Below are positions 22,980 through 35,689 of a stretch of DNA of 64,000 bases, one piece after another. The first letter of the stretch is position 1. Every line of letters starts with the position of its first letter. The stretch is from Diphasiastrum complanatum (taxonomy: Eukaryota > Streptophyta > Lycopodiopsida > Lycopodiales > Lycopodiaceae), in assembly GCA_029204225.1 (NCBI GenBank), contig CM055106.1, forward strand, positions 42,052,368 through 42,116,367. The letters run 5' to 3'. Both the position numbers and the translations under genes were made by a program. The notes below the pieces were generated by a model, which was not told where the DNA came from, ran no database searches, and was given only the letters and a program-made list of their open reading frames with translations.

Positions 22980-25200
22980 TCAACGATTGTCTCGGGTTCA
23001 GGTGGTCCACTCGTGGACTCATCACGAAGAAGCTCCACTGGATCTCCCATAGGTGCCAGAGTTTCCCCGACCCCCAACGAGTGTTTCAACTTACTAACGT
23101 GGAAAACAGGATGAATTTCAACGTTAGCTAGCAGTTCTAGTTTGTATGTGACCTTGTTTATCACTTGGATAACCTTAAAAAGACTGCAATACCTAGGCGC
23201 CAACTTTGCACACTTAATAGTTTTCAAGCCCCTAGAGTGATTAGGAACCCTCAAAAACACCCAATCATTGACCAAGAATAACTTGTGCTTCTAAGATAGA
23301 TCAGCATAGTGTCGTGCTCTGTCCTGGGCACTTCTTATGCTATCTTTAGCCAGCTGTAATATTTCTTGCATATCCGCAAGGAAATCAGCTGCGGCTTGCA
23401 CCCTAAGGTTTTTCATGCCAACACTAATCGGTGATCGAGGTTGATAACCATACAATAGCATGAAAGGGCTGAATCTGGTGGCTGAATGTTTCAACTATTA
23501 TATGTAAATTCCACTAGTGGAAGGTAATTTTCCCAATCAGACTGTCGATGTCTCACATATGCTCGCAACATATTCTCCATCATTTGATTGGTGCTTTCCA
23601 TTTGACCGTTTGATTCCGGATGATCTGTAGAACTCGTACTTAAAGTCGTTCCAGCTTTTCAAATACTGCTTGCCAAAAAGTCCCAGTGAATTTCGGGTCA
23701 CGATCATGGACAATATCACAAGGCAACCGGTATAGTCGAAAAAGCTTCTCGACAAACAATTGAGCTAGTTCTGGAGCTTTAACAGTAGTTTTTGTTGGGA
23801 TAAATTGAGCAAACTTCGTAATTCTGTCAACAACGACCCAAACCAAATCGTGGCCCTTCCCTGTAGGTGGAAGCTCGATCACAAAATCCATAGATATACT
23901 TTCTCACTTTCTAGTAGGAATATCTAAAGGATGTAATAGGCCACTAGATTTTAGCCTCTCTACTTTACTTAATTGGCACTTAGCACATTTAAGTACATAG
24001 GCCTCTACTTGACTTTTCATATTAGGCCACCAAAATTATCGTCGAACTAAGTCAAACTACGAATCTTCTCAAATATAGCCTGAACAAATCGTGCATCATC
24101 TGTTGGAAAGTTGTCGGTGCATTGATTAGGACCAAAAGGCAACAAAAAAAATTCGTAGTGTCCACAGCGAGTTTGAAAACCCGTTTTTGGTATATCTTCT
24201 GCCCTAATGCGTATCTGATGGTATCCCGATCTTAGATCTATCTTGGTAAAGTACTTAGCACCACCAAGATAATCTATTAGATCATCCATCCGCGGTAGTG
24301 GATATCTATTCTTAACGGTAACCTTGTTCAATTTCTTATAATCGACGCAAAACCTTATAGACCCATCCTTCTTGGAAACCAGAACCATTGGTAATGCCCA
24401 AGGAAACTTACTAGGTTGTACCCACCCCTTCTTCAGGTAATCATGTAAATGCCTACTTACCTCAGCCTCTTCCGATGCACTCTATAAGGACGTTGTGCGA
24501 TCGAAATTGGACCAGGTATAAGGTTGATTTTATGATCAACTGTCCTTTCGGGTGATAAAGCTACAGGAAGGTCTAAAAAAATCCTACTGAATTTCTGTCT
24601 AAGTTCATTATGGGCTTCAAACTCTATAGTGTTCTTATTGGGTATATTCATGACATTTATGTTAAGTTTTTTATTATTGCAGCAAATGAAATCATTATGA
24701 AGACATAAATAAATCAAAATTCTTCGTTATTGAATTAAGTTCCTGTTTAGAATAAGGATTAACATTTTTAGTGTTAACACTTAAACTAGTTTGTTCCAAA
24801 CATTTATTCATTGTTAAATAACTCAGCTTTTGAAAGTGTTCATAGTGATAGGAAGTATTCCCTAAAAACTATGCAAAAATCATCCCATGTACAAGGTTGA
24901 TTGCCTTTTGCAACTAGGTCATCTCACCATACTAAGGCTCTTCCTTCAAGGAACATAGTTATAGTAGACAACTTTTCACATTCAGGGAATTTGTTCATGC
25001 CAAAGTATTTGTTCCATACATTAAGCCATGAACTTACCACTTGCAAGTTCCTATCTTTCTTCTCCCCTTTAAACAATTTTACGGGAGGTGGAACTACTAG
25101 TGGCTTGAATTTGTTGGTATAAAAGTTTAAGAGCTTGTGCCACATTGGATGGGCTTGATAGATCAAATGATGGGTTTTCATGGTTTGATCCATTGGAGTT
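22980..25200 (-). mobile_element. Ty3/gypsy retrotransposon, internally deleted
   Basis: Read 5' to 3' on the minus strand: a gag fragment (25193-24924, with FKPLVVPPPVKLFKGEKK), the region leading into RT (24717-24457, [20 protein letters not shown]), RT fingers and palm (24388-24170, [20 protein letters not shown] and [16 protein letters not shown]), then integrase (23891-23640, WVVVDRITKFAQFIPTK and VHDRDPKFTGTFW). The C-terminal domain follows (23494-22984, including [11 protein letters not shown]). Sequence jumps from LLPFG of RT almost directly to the integrase zinc-finger region, so the YxDD palm, RNase H and protease are missing. No LTR boundary was resolved. Confidence 0.9.
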
Positions 25201-26399
25201 GCTTGTGTGTTTTCCTATTATGCAAATACAACAACAAGTAATTCTAATTAGAATAATAGAAACGCTTCAATTCTTACATAATCCAATGCAAATAAAAGCA
25301 TTTACCTCTACTCATTCAATACTTATTGTTTGTAAGCTCAATCCAAGCCTACTTTTTGCAAGCTCAATCCAAGCTCAAGAGAAAACTACACCAAGCAATT
25401 TTCTACTTTTGCCTCAATCCAAAGCAAAAATCAAAACTAATATTTATGTAAACTTCAATTAACTACTTCAAGCTAATGTTTACATAAAGTTCCCATTCCA
25501 ATTCCATTTCCCTTTGTCATTTCAAATTCAACACAAATTTTCACATCTCTCACTTTCCTAGTTCTTCAAATCCATGAAACTAGTGACTAGAAATGGAAAA
25601 CTAATGAAGTTCTATGAAAACTTCGCTTTTCAGATCTGTTTTTCAGATTTACAAGTCTAAAAATCAGAACTTCAAAATGACAAAAAAAAAGAACTTCAAA
25701 ACCTTTTTTATGCATAAAATTACACTACATTTTCCTTCTTACATTGCCATTTTCATGAAACTAGTACGTAGAAAGGTGTAACTAATGAAGTTTTTATGAA
25801 AACTTCACTTCTCATATCTGATTTTCAGATTTAAAACATAACTTCAAAATGAAAATCAAAAGTTTAAACACTTCATTTATGCAAAAAAAACACTAGTTTT
25901 GATCAAAACACATAGTTAGAATCAATCTTTTTGCAAAAAAAAAAAAAATTTGTGAATGTATATGAAAACTTCCTCTAACCATTCCACAAATCTTTTTCAA
26001 AAAGATTTAAAACCAAAAGCCCACTTTAAAACTTCTCTAACATAATCAAAAATCAAACCCTAAACAATTCTATAAGCATCACTAGTCTTTATCAAGAGAA
26101 CTAGATTCATTGGGTACCAATGAGAAAAAGAGAGGCCTAGGGGAGTTAAAAAACCTTCATAGGCTTATGGAAGGTCAAGAGACTTCTTCCATAACCTATG
26201 ACTCTTTGAATGCCTTTCTTGTGAAATTTGGGAACTCAATGGACACTTTGGAAGTGCGTCCTCCTACTTGGCCCCATTGCCCAAGTTGTACTTATATACT
26301 TTGGTCCAAGACCAATAAAGTGATATGGTTCAAGGTTGAGGCCCAAGGTTTAGAAAAATAGCCAAAACACCCATGGTAATGACTTTCTAACACCTCACT
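25201..26399. other. No gene recognised; degenerate ~180-base repeat
   Basis: At about 25575 and 25750 the phrase 'catgaaactagt.actaga' is followed by 'actaatgaagtt' and 'tatgaaaacttc' in two tandem copies. The sequence is AT-rich and non-coding-looking. An ORF at 26110-26361 has no recognisable domain. It may be the minus-strand LTR or 5' leader of the neighbouring gypsy element. Confidence 0.35.
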
Positions 26400-26625
26400 A
26401 GGTTTTATACCTCCGACCAAGACATAGACACCTACCTGCCCTTATCCAAGGACACCAATACCTTAATCTAAAGGGACATATCCTTAATCCTAAGGGTAAC
26501 CCTTATCCAAGGGTAACTTGATTCCATACCTCCGACCAAGGTATAGTCACTTGTCTGCCCTTATCCAAAGGCACCTACCCTTAATCCTAAGGGTACCTCT
26601 TATCCAAGGGTACCTTGCCATTTAG
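26400..26625. repeat. Tandem repeat, unit about 118 bases
   Basis: 'acctccgaccaag' occurs at about 26409 and 26527. Each copy is followed by 'gcccttatccaa' and 'ccttaatcctaagggta', and small inverted words ('cccttatccaagggta') lie inside. Two units are visible. Confidence 0.75.
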
Positions 26626-26689
26626 CCCCCAACACAAAATGGACATGTAGGGGTCACTGAAGTACTCATAGGTATGTAATAGTCTCCAA

Positions 26690-27345
26690 ACAATCGAAGA
26701 GGAGGAGCAGATGTGTGAGTATCCTTATCATTCGATAATAGGATCTCTTATGTACGTGATGATCTATATCAGACCAGACATAGCCTTTGTAGTCAGTTCC
26801 TTAAGTCAATATATGACCAATCCTGATATTACACATTGGAAGGCTCTTATCAGAGGTTTGATATATCTTTGAGCTACTATGGACTTTTGCATTTGTTATG
26901 GAGCAGTCGACAATGAAAAACTCAATATTCTCAATGGTTATTTAGATGCAAGTTGGGCAGGAGATGTGGACACTCCTAAATTCAAATTTGGATATTCTTC
27001 CTCAACAATGGTCATATTTCATGGAACAGTCGCAAGGAAACTTTGATAGCTCTATCTTCTACTGAATCAGAGTATATCGTAGCCTCTCAAGTTACAAAAG
27101 AAGCAGTATGGTTGAGAAACTTATTTTCAATCTGAATCAATATGCTCCAACAACTCTATTTTGTGATAATCGAAGTGCCATTACTTTATCAACCAACCCT
27201 AGATTTTATTCTAGGAGTAAGGGCATTGAAATTAAGTATCACTATGTTAGAAGCAAAGTTCTCGACAAAGAGATTAACTTGTAGTACTGTCGAACGCAAG
27301 ATATGACAACAGATATTTGCATTCATTCACCACGACATGGGGGTG
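26690..27345 (+). pseudogene. Ty1/copia RT-RNase H remnant
   Basis: The plus strand reads YHSIIGSLMYVMIYIRPDIA, then the RNase H text LNGYLDASWAGDVDTPKF. After a frameshift it continues with LSSTESEYIVASQVTKEAVW and SKGIEIKYHYVRSKVLDKEI. These are the C-terminal copia pol landmarks. Frameshifts and stops make it non-functional. A degenerate TGGTATCAAAGC at 27462 could be the primer-binding site of yet another element. Confidence 0.85.
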
Positions 27346-27479
27346 AAGTGGTTAGGGTATTGACTAGCCATTTTCTATTGGTTGGGTGGTTTTGCTCCAC
27401 AGGTGTCCTTTTTGTTGTATGCAACAAGATCTAGTCGGATCTTCACTAGGCGATCCTTTCAGTGGTATCAAAGCTTGGC

Positions 27480-28385
27480 TTTGCATCAATCAGAAGACAC
27501 AGCTCCTTTCACTTTTAGTTGTAGATTTTAAAACCTGTCAACTAATTAGAGCATTTCTTGTTTTTTGGGCTCAATAAAGACCAAGAAAAATGTAATTCTT
27601 ATTGGAATAGTTTCTATGTTGATCCATAAGGGAATTTATCAGTAATTAGGTGTGGCACTTAATGAATGAACAGTCAAAATTGTCTGGTGGATATGTAGTT
27701 ATGTACTAGTGATACCAAATTGAACTTTTTCCTAGTGCAAATTTGGGGCTTTTAGCTTGAACCATATTTGGAAAGGAGAAAAGAGATGAAGTCTGAGTGG
27801 TAGTTGATTGGTTGATCAGTCGATCAGTTTTGTTAATCTACTTTCACTTCCTGAAGTATAACTGATAGCAAATGAGAATAACAATTGAGAATTAATTAAG
27901 AAGACTGCCTCTAGGAATTTGGAATCCTTTTCTCCGGTGTTAATTAGAATTTTGAGAAATCGAAGATTCCAAGGAAAAAGTGAGTGGCAAGTCAGATAAT
28001 CCATTTATGGAACCATCTCTATTTTGCAATTGGATTTGGATCTTGCAAGTGATGGCAGATGAAAGGTGTTCCTCCATACAAAAATCTAGTATTTGGGTAA
28101 CACTTAAGGAGCATGGGAGATTTCAATGGTTAGATGTGTCTCCTAGAATTGGTTGTGATTATGATCCTATAGTTGGATATAGGATAGCCAAATAGTCTTT
28201 TTGAATTTTTGGGCAAAACAAATCTAGATGTAGAGGATTCTTGGAGGAAAAGTTGGTGGTATGGGACATCAGTGATTCCAAAGGGGGTTTCTTGGGTGAG
28301 AATGATCTGTAGGCTGATGGTTAGTGATGATTGTAATGGCCATACTAATAGTGAAATTTGCACACATCCTGATTCGGTCTTTTTG
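27480..28385. other. No gene recognised
   Basis: Short ORFs on both strands have no domain that I recognise. This is the left flank of the 28.4-37.2 kb element. I could not identify its terminal repeat here. Confidence 0.3.
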
Positions 28386-28439
28386 ATACTGCTTTAGTGT
28401 TGTTAGACCAATTAGTAGTATTACTCCACTAGTCGACTA

Positions 28440-30070
28440 CTAATTTACAAATTCTGTACTATTTTGGTACTATTTTATGTGTTGTTAAAACTCTTTAATA
28501 CAAATAATGTTACTACAATAACTTATCGTGTACCAAATCTGATACTCCTGACTATCTTAGGTTCTTTTATTGTAAGTGTCTCATATTTATTTTAAAATAT
28601 ACCAAATGAGTACTATTTAGACTTATCGTGACATGGTTTACGCATAAAACTAAAGAACTAGGTACTTTATCTTTATATTTATGTGTTCGCACCTCGCATA
28701 CAATCCCTTGTGGTCTTTTTGGTACTATTTTAGTGTTGTTTACAAATTGGTGGAATCCAAGCTTTAGTTACTACCAATCTTACAAGATTTGAGCTATTTT
28801 TGTAATGCTTGTTTTGAAACTTTTGAGTACCAAAGATTGGTAGTAATGCAACCTATCGTGTCAAATTTCTATCCTCTAGACTACCAATTAAGGAACTTTA
28901 ACTTTATGCATGTGTGGTACTTTGGTACTATAAGATGCTTTGGTACTTTGGTACTATTTGTATATGATGATTTGGTACTTTCTAGAACTCATGGTACTAT
29001 CAGTGATTGATAGTTTGGTACTACCTGTATATGATGCTTTGGTACTACCCGCAAGTACTTTCTACTTGTAACACAATAAGACTTTTCGAATATAGATCAA
29101 TGGTAATGAGAATCCTCCTCAAATTCACCTTGAAGATGTTAACAATGACTTTAATGCAGAAGGAATCTTGATTTTCCAGACTTTCAATTAAGGTACTTTG
29201 TCTTTTCTCATGTGTAGTACTTGGTATATAAGATGCTTTGGTACTTTAGTACTACCTTTATATGATGCTTTAGCACTACCTTTTGGTACTTTCTATCTTC
29301 CTGGTACTACCTGTGTTTGATGCTTTGGTACTACCTGTAGGTACTTTTTTTTTCTGGTACTACCCGTGTATGATACTTTGGTACTACCTGATGGTATTTT
29401 CTTTGGTACTACCTGATGATACTTTCTAAAACTCTTGGTACTACCATTTATTGATACTTTGGTACTACCATTATATGATGTTTTGGTACTACTGGCATGT
29501 ACTTTCTACTTGTAACACGATAAGACTTCTTGAATATAGATCAGTGGTAATGAGAATTCTCCTCAAGTTCACTTTGAAGATGTTAACAATGACTTTAATG
29601 TAGAAGGAATCTTTAAGAACTTCGAGTGAACCAACACTGTATTGAGCTGCACCAGTGTCGGGTACTAGTTTTACATATTTAATATTGTTTTGGTACTATT
29701 TCTGTGTTGGTGAAACACTTTCATATGAAAGATCCGTACTACAAAAACTTATTGTAAACCAATTCCGATCCTACTGACTACCAAATTAGGTCTTTTATAC
29801 TAAGTCTCTATGTTTTATTTTAAAATTAGCCAAATAGGTACTATTTAGACTTCTCATGACCACATTTCTTTATATTTATTTGTGTTTGCAGCTCGCATAC
29901 AATCCTTTGTGGTCTTTTTGGTACTGTTTTAGTGTTGTTTACCAATTGGTGGAATCTAAGATTTAGGTACTACCAATTTCACAAAATATGTACTATTTTT
30001 GTAATGTTTACATGTTCCTAAGACTTTAGACTACCAAAAATGTACTTTCTACCGCTCTGGTACTTTGTTG
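28440..30070. repeat. Left subterminal array of TTTGGTAC words
   Basis: By eye there are about 25 occurrences of GGTAC, mostly as (T)TTTGGTACTA, in one orientation. Locally they form a minisatellite ('gatgctttggtactacctg', 28.92-29.05 and 29.24-29.50 kb). A larger repeated block also occurs ('ggtctttttggtact' near 28.71, 29.91 and, more degenerate, 28.37 kb). Confidence 0.85.
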
Positions 30071-30285
30071 TTATAAGAAGATTTTAAATAGCTCCTCGAC
30101 GTGTTGTGAGGGGGTTTGAAATCACTTATGTTGTGTAACACAAAAAGACTTCTTGAATATAGAACAGTGGTAACGAAAATACTTCTCCACTTTGAAGATG
30201 TTAACAATGATTTTAACGCAGAAGGAATATTTAAGAAATTTCGAGTGAACCAACACTGTATTGAGCTGAACCAGTGTGTTTCTTA
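29064..30285 (+). repeat. Three copies of a transposase 5' module
   Basis: A block beginning 'tgtaacac.a.aagact' and reading through 'gaagatgttaacaatga' occurs at about 29065, 29512 and 30134. In one frame each reads ...EDVNNDFNAEGIF. The last copy leads directly into the transposase gene, so the first two look like duplicated 5' ends carried within the subterminal array. Confidence 0.8.
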
Positions 30286-32537
30286 GTGTATCCTGAAATA
30301 TTCCAAAGATTCAGAAGAGCTTACCCAGAAGTGCAAATATCGCTTAGATGCTTTGAGGCGTTGAAGCCTTATTTTGTCCGGAAACTAAAGGAGCGGTGTG
30401 TACCATATGCAAATGATATGTTTTAAGGAGGCGTTTAATCATATGAGACAAAACAAGTTTGGTCATCATGGAAAGGATCATGCCTGGACATGTTCCATCT
30501 GCTGCAAAATTTAGGAATCGGATATTTGCAAAGCAAACCAATATGTTTGCCCTAGCATCAGCAATATGTGGGAATCGCTTTTATGTGCAAAGCCTCCTAA
30601 TTCAGAATACCATGCAAAAAAATGCTTGTTCGGGGACTGTAGTAAATGCGGCATTTGCACGTTGCCATTATGTCCCTCTGAGACATCAGTGGACCGTAGG
30701 GAGTTGTTTGTGAAGATCTTTACAGACGTTGCATCAGGGTTTGTTGATGAGGGCGGTTCTATCAAGAAGAGAAAGGATTTGGTAGTGCAAAGAATGCGGA
30801 GCAGTGCTTTTGTTGACCTGGTTTCAGCACATCTGAAAAACTTCATCAAGCATAACTTTGTGTTTCGGTGGCAGTCACAACAATTTAAAGACTGTTTGCT
30901 GAAATTTTTTTAGGATGTTGTTGTTTTAGTCATTGACTTTGTGGAGAATTATTCGTTCAAGATGCCGAACGAGATATAGTCTATTCACTGGTGGTCTAAT
31001 CAGGTCACGATACTTGTGCACATAATAACATACGTCAGAAACTTTGCAGGTGCAGCTAAAAATACTCTTCATTTTTACATATTAGACGATAAGCTCCATG
31101 ACACCTTATTCGTACATCACTATCTACTACTACATGACAATTGGTTGAAAGAGAACGAGTATACTCTAAGGTGTCATTGGGTGTGGTCAGACGATGCGGC
31201 GTCCCCATTCAAAGCTCAAAGGCCTTTCTTCTTTGTGGCCAGGTATATTTTTTGGGGGTTCTCACTATCTCTATTATTATTACTTTGTAGTTTTCAGGTT
31301 TGTTACTTCAGATAGTACCAAAATTGGTACTGAACTATAAGACTTTAACTACATAGTCCATCTTGTAGTACCAAACTACACTATTCTAAAGTACCAATTT
31401 TCGTACTATTTCCCTTATAGATAAAGTACCAAACTTGGACTATACGGGACACCCAAATATAGTACCAAATTGGTAGTAGATAGGACAGCAGGTTTATAAC
31501 CACGGGTATTGTTCGCAAGCACTGTGTATCACAGCCAACATAAAGATAAAAAATCTAACAATTTGTCGCTTTTTGGCTAGATATTATCACTTGACAGGCC
31601 TGCAATTGATTCATAATTTTTCTGCCTCAGGCCATGGAAAAGGCGAGCACGACGGAGCGGACATGGTCATCAAAAGAACTCTCACTCACGAGGAGTTGAA
31701 ACCAGACGGCTGGCCCTTGAAATGTGTAGCAAATGTGGTCGCAAATCTGAAAGAAATATTTAGGCCAAAAGGAGAAGGTCACAGCTACAGTACAAGAAGG
31801 GTTTTCTGGCTGGTCAACAAGGATGAGGTGCAACGTGATATGAAATGGGTTTGTCAATGCATCACAGGCTCACGCTCATTCCATTGTGTTGACGGATATT
31901 CCCAGGATAGTCCATGCTCACTACGATGTCGCACATTGTCATGTTTCTGCAATTCATGTATTACACGGCAATGGAGAAGATGCAGGAATAGACAACATGT
32001 GGACGAGTGAAAATATTTGTTTATCCAGCCATTGCCAGAGTCAGAGACAGTTAGCAGCGATGAAAACGATGATGTTGGAGATAATGACGGTGCTTATGGA
32101 TCCATGCCAATGCATAATGACACTAACATGTCCATGTATGAAGGAAATCTTGATAGTTTGTGTGACTTGTTGTCCACTGGGGACAATTTTGCGATCAAAG
32201 CAACAGAGAGAGGAGAGGATTTCTACCTTCTTAAATGCACCAAGATGATGTATCAGGCAGCGACAGCACAGAAGGATGCATGGCACAACAGAATTGTTAG
32301 AGGCAGGAGAGTAGTTGAAGGCCTATACTATGGCCAAGTCGAAGGCATGATCAATACATACAACCTTTTGGACCAGACACAGTCGGTAATTATCTGGTGA
32401 GAGCAATTCGGTTTCCCATGGAGCATATCCCTGGATATCATAACGTGTTCCGATTATCCACCGATGTGTATGAAAACATGTACAACAACATACCGTACAA
32501 AGATGACAGCGATCAAGAGGACTTGCTTAATGCCTGA
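30150..32537 (+). pseudogene. DDE-like transposase, Cys-rich, family unassigned
   Basis: Landmarks in order: VYPEIFQRFRRAYPEVQISL (30286); a Cys cluster FGDCSKCGICTLPLC (about 30628-30672); HNFVFRWQSQQFK (30850); DFVENYSFKMPNEI with a candidate first Asp (30939); DDK.HDTLFVHH (about 31086); HWVWSDDAASPFKAQRPFFF with a candidate second Asp (about 31175-31236); SGHGKGEHDGA (about 31627) with candidate third acidic residues; a second Cys cluster CRTLSCFCNSC (31920-31960). It ends ...DQEDLLNA with stop 32535-32537. An intron at 31243-31580 joins in frame (FFFVAR|YYHLTGLQ). In-frame stops near 30911 and 30978 and several frameshifts make it defective. I recognise this as a transposon-type protein but cannot name the superfamily. 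The catalytic triad is inference. Confidence 0.7.
31243..31580 (+). other. Intron of the transposase gene carrying the element's motif
   Basis: Donor GCCAG|GTATAT and acceptor TTGGCTAG|ATATT restore one continuous frame across FFFVARYYHLTG. Inside are about six GGTAC/GTACC words in both orientations, the same motif as the terminal arrays. Confidence 0.75.
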
Positions 32538-32569
32538 AATCAAGATGCTTTGTGCCTTATATTGATTCA

Positions 32570-33360
32570 TTTGGTACTTTCATAGTACCTATTTTGAGAC
32601 TGATGAGTATCAGTTTAGTACTTTGGATCACTTATCTATCAATAATCTAATTTTTTTTTGATAAGTTCAGGCTACGTTTTTTGGTACTATCAGAGTCTCA
32701 ATTATAGTGCTTTTGGTATTGACTAGAAATGTCTTTTCCATTTGAAAAACAAGTATTGCTTGTTTAAAACTCCAAAGTACCTATTCTTAAATTACAGATT
32801 TTCTATTCGGTACTTGACTACCAAATTTGGTACTATCGAAGTACCAATTTTGGTACATTTGTAACTATATGAAATTGCATGTGAGTCTCAAAAACAGGTA
32901 CTCCCGGTAGATCTTTAACAATGTATCCATCTTCAACACCTTTAATACCCCTTCACTCTTAAGCAAAAACTAAAAACCATCTAAAGAGCACAAACTATAA
33001 CTTCAATAAACTCCACCCATACCATCATTCATAGACCATGCTGGAATATGCATGTGAACACATGCTAGTAATGTTGCAAGGAGCACAAACCCTGAAATCA
33101 ACTTCTCCTACCCTATCTTTGACTCAAAAATCATGTTGGAATCTGGTTGTGAACATTTACAAAGCACCAACATAGGATTTACAGGTTGAAGAATGCCTCG
33201 GCCTTTCAACCTTCATCCCAATAAATCAGGAAGCTGCAAATGAAACTCAAAGCCATTCAAGAATGAAATAGTCATTCAAATCTTTTTGATATATCGTATA
33301 TTGATTTTTTGAATATGTAACATGTACAGAAAATTAGTTGCAGCCCGAGCTGGGCTCTTT
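32570..33360. other. Spacer between the two convergent element genes
   Basis: 32.57-32.90 kb carries scattered TTTGGTAC/GTACCAAA words in both orientations. 32.9-33.3 kb shows no coding features or recognisable repeat. It is the expected 3'-3' intergenic space of a two-gene element. Confidence 0.6.
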
Positions 33361-34279
33361 AGATCTAGTCTGTAGGGGGGTCGAAGTGGTACGAGTACCC
33401 TTCGACCTCAAGAAAGTAGTTCACAACAAGAGGGGACATATTGTCGTCACAGTCGAACAAAGGGTTTCTTCTAGTAAAGGCGATAAGGATTCTCGCATGG
33501 ATCCAACCCATGAGCCATGGGTACAGAACCTCCTTCAAATACCAGGGGAATTTGGTCACACTTCATAACACGGTAGGTAGCATTATTCTACTTTTAGTGC
33601 AATAGAGTGTGCACGTGTTACATTTTGCTTGCACAAGTTTAATGTTATATGGTCTGGAGCGCTTTATCTTTTTAAGGGTATATAACTATGATAACAGAGT
33701 ATCATCACACAGATCTTCACATCTCTCAGGTTCAGAAGTGTGCGGAGTTTCAGCCTTCTCTGCCATGGCCTCCTCCCCCGGTTGTTCCTCTTGTCGACGG
33801 TCCTACGCTATTTGGTGGTCCTGTTGTGCCTGGAGTTTCTGCTCTTGGTCTTGCTACTACTTTTGTTGGTCTTGTTGTGCCTGGTCTTGTTGCTCTTGGT
33901 CTTGCTGGTCTTGTTGTGCATGGTCTTGATGCTGGTTCGGCTCTTCATGCTCTTGCTGGTCCCGCTCTTCCTCCATATCTTCATCCAGCTCGTCTATGTC
34001 AATAGTAATTTTTTCCTTGCTTGTTTTGCCCTCTACTGCTGATGGTGGGGCTGCGCTGCTGCAAGGTTGTCTATATCATCCTTTAGCTTTGAAAGTCCTT
34101 CCAATACTTCATTTATTGTTGAATCCACGTCTGGGTCCTTGTTAAGCTGTTGGTCTTCATGCAAGAAACTACCCACAGGGGGGCTCTTAGTCAGCATAGG
34201 GCAATGTGTACCTGATTATGCGAGGTCAGAGAAGGAAAATAACAGATTATGCAAGGTCAGAGAAGGAAAATGACAGATT

Positions 34280-34520
34280 TCAGATTTCAGCTCAATTTTG
34301 GTAAGTCTTCTTTATCGAGATTTAGACTAAGACAACAACCAATAGTACCAATTTTGTACTTCAGTATAACAAATAAGTACCTCGAACACAAAAAGTTATA
34401 GAACCAAGAACAAAAAAATCATGGATTATTACGAACAAAAAGTACCAACAACCCACAAAACTTTGGTACTCCAGGAGAACCAAAAGTACCAAGAACACAC
34501 CAAGAATGAGATAGAAAGAA
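34280..34520. repeat. Internal cluster of GTACCAA words
   Basis: About five copies, mainly as GTACCAA on the plus strand, lie in a non-coding gap of the second element gene. This is consistent with motif-filled introns. Confidence 0.6.
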
Positions 34521-34559
34521 AGCATGAAGAGTGTTAGTCAAAATTCTCGAACCATATGG

Positions 34560-35235
34560 TTGTATCTTATTTCAGAATGTCACCACAATGCTCCCTCCCA
34601 TCAGCATGGCCTTCCTTGTGGATGTTTCAAGTCCAACAAAGAACCGTTTATGATACCATGCCTTCAACATGGAAAAAACAAGGGCTACACTCCTTCATAA
34701 AATTGGGAATGTTGATTATCTTTAACTCTACCAAAAACTCTCTCTTTCTCTTTCTCAAACAACTTGCACACAAATTAACATTGCTGAATTAATACTTTCC
34801 ATTAAATTTCCGTATATCCCAAACATGGGAGTAAAAGACACACAAATTGTGAGCTAATAAACACACATGTTCAACTCAATAGTGTTGAAAAAAGTAGTGC
34901 CAAAAGTATCAAAATGGGATTCATGCAGACATACAATACTACCAAATTTGATGCAAAATATTTTCAAATATGTCAGATCTGAGCTCTCAAAATAAGATAA
35001 GAACCAAAAGTCCCAATATGTACCTTCAATATGTTCTGCCATAGTACCCAAGAACTCACATGATCGATGTGTAAATAAAGATCAATAGTTTCTACTGATT
35101 GGTTAAGACTTCTAGAATCAATTACTGCTAAAGTAGGGCCAATCAGTTTAAAACTAAAAACTGTCTATCATACCAAAATTGAAGAATAGAAAACCAAAGC
35201 TGGTACTCTGAAACATGAAAAGACTCAGAAACGTG
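34560..35235. other. Inside the element; no gene recognised
   Basis: This stretch lies between coding patches of the minus-strand gene and is probably intronic. No conserved text was found. Confidence 0.35.
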
Positions 35236-35689
35236 TTATAAGTATAAATGTTCTCCAGAGTAACAAATACCGTTGTTGGGATACTCCAAGAGTACTAAAG
35301 CAATCAGCACCAAAAGAAACTTATGCTTTCCAAGCCCCTTGTGAGCCCAAGCCCTGGCCTCATCGGGGATCTTCTCACTGCATCCTAGTTTCACACAAAA
35401 GTCTTTGGTGTTTATGGTCACAACAAAACATAACGGATGGTAAGAATGCCTGCAGGCAAGCATGAATGATCTGAGAAGAAAGGTGGAGTCCAAAGACTCG
35501 CTGCATGCAACGCAAAATCCAAGGGCGTGAATATAGTCTGCCCCACCCACCACGTGGGGTCTCGGGAACAAAGTGAAACTGTGCCTCTGGCTGATCCTCT
35601 CTTGCATGAGATTCACAAAATCAGTGTGTTGACTCCAGCTTTTTGTATTCACTCTGCAATGAAAATCTAAATTATTATAAAATAGCACC

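Noticed and set aside
28386..30070. Centromeric or telomeric satellite
   Set aside because: The TTTGGTAC words are irregularly spaced, change orientation across the element and flank transposase coding sequence, which fits subterminal repeats better.
33609..34042. Plus-strand Leu/Val/Cys-rich repetitive ORFs
   Set aside because: The opposite strand reads as a Gln/Asp/Glu tract of the second element gene, and the plus-strand text is its shadow.
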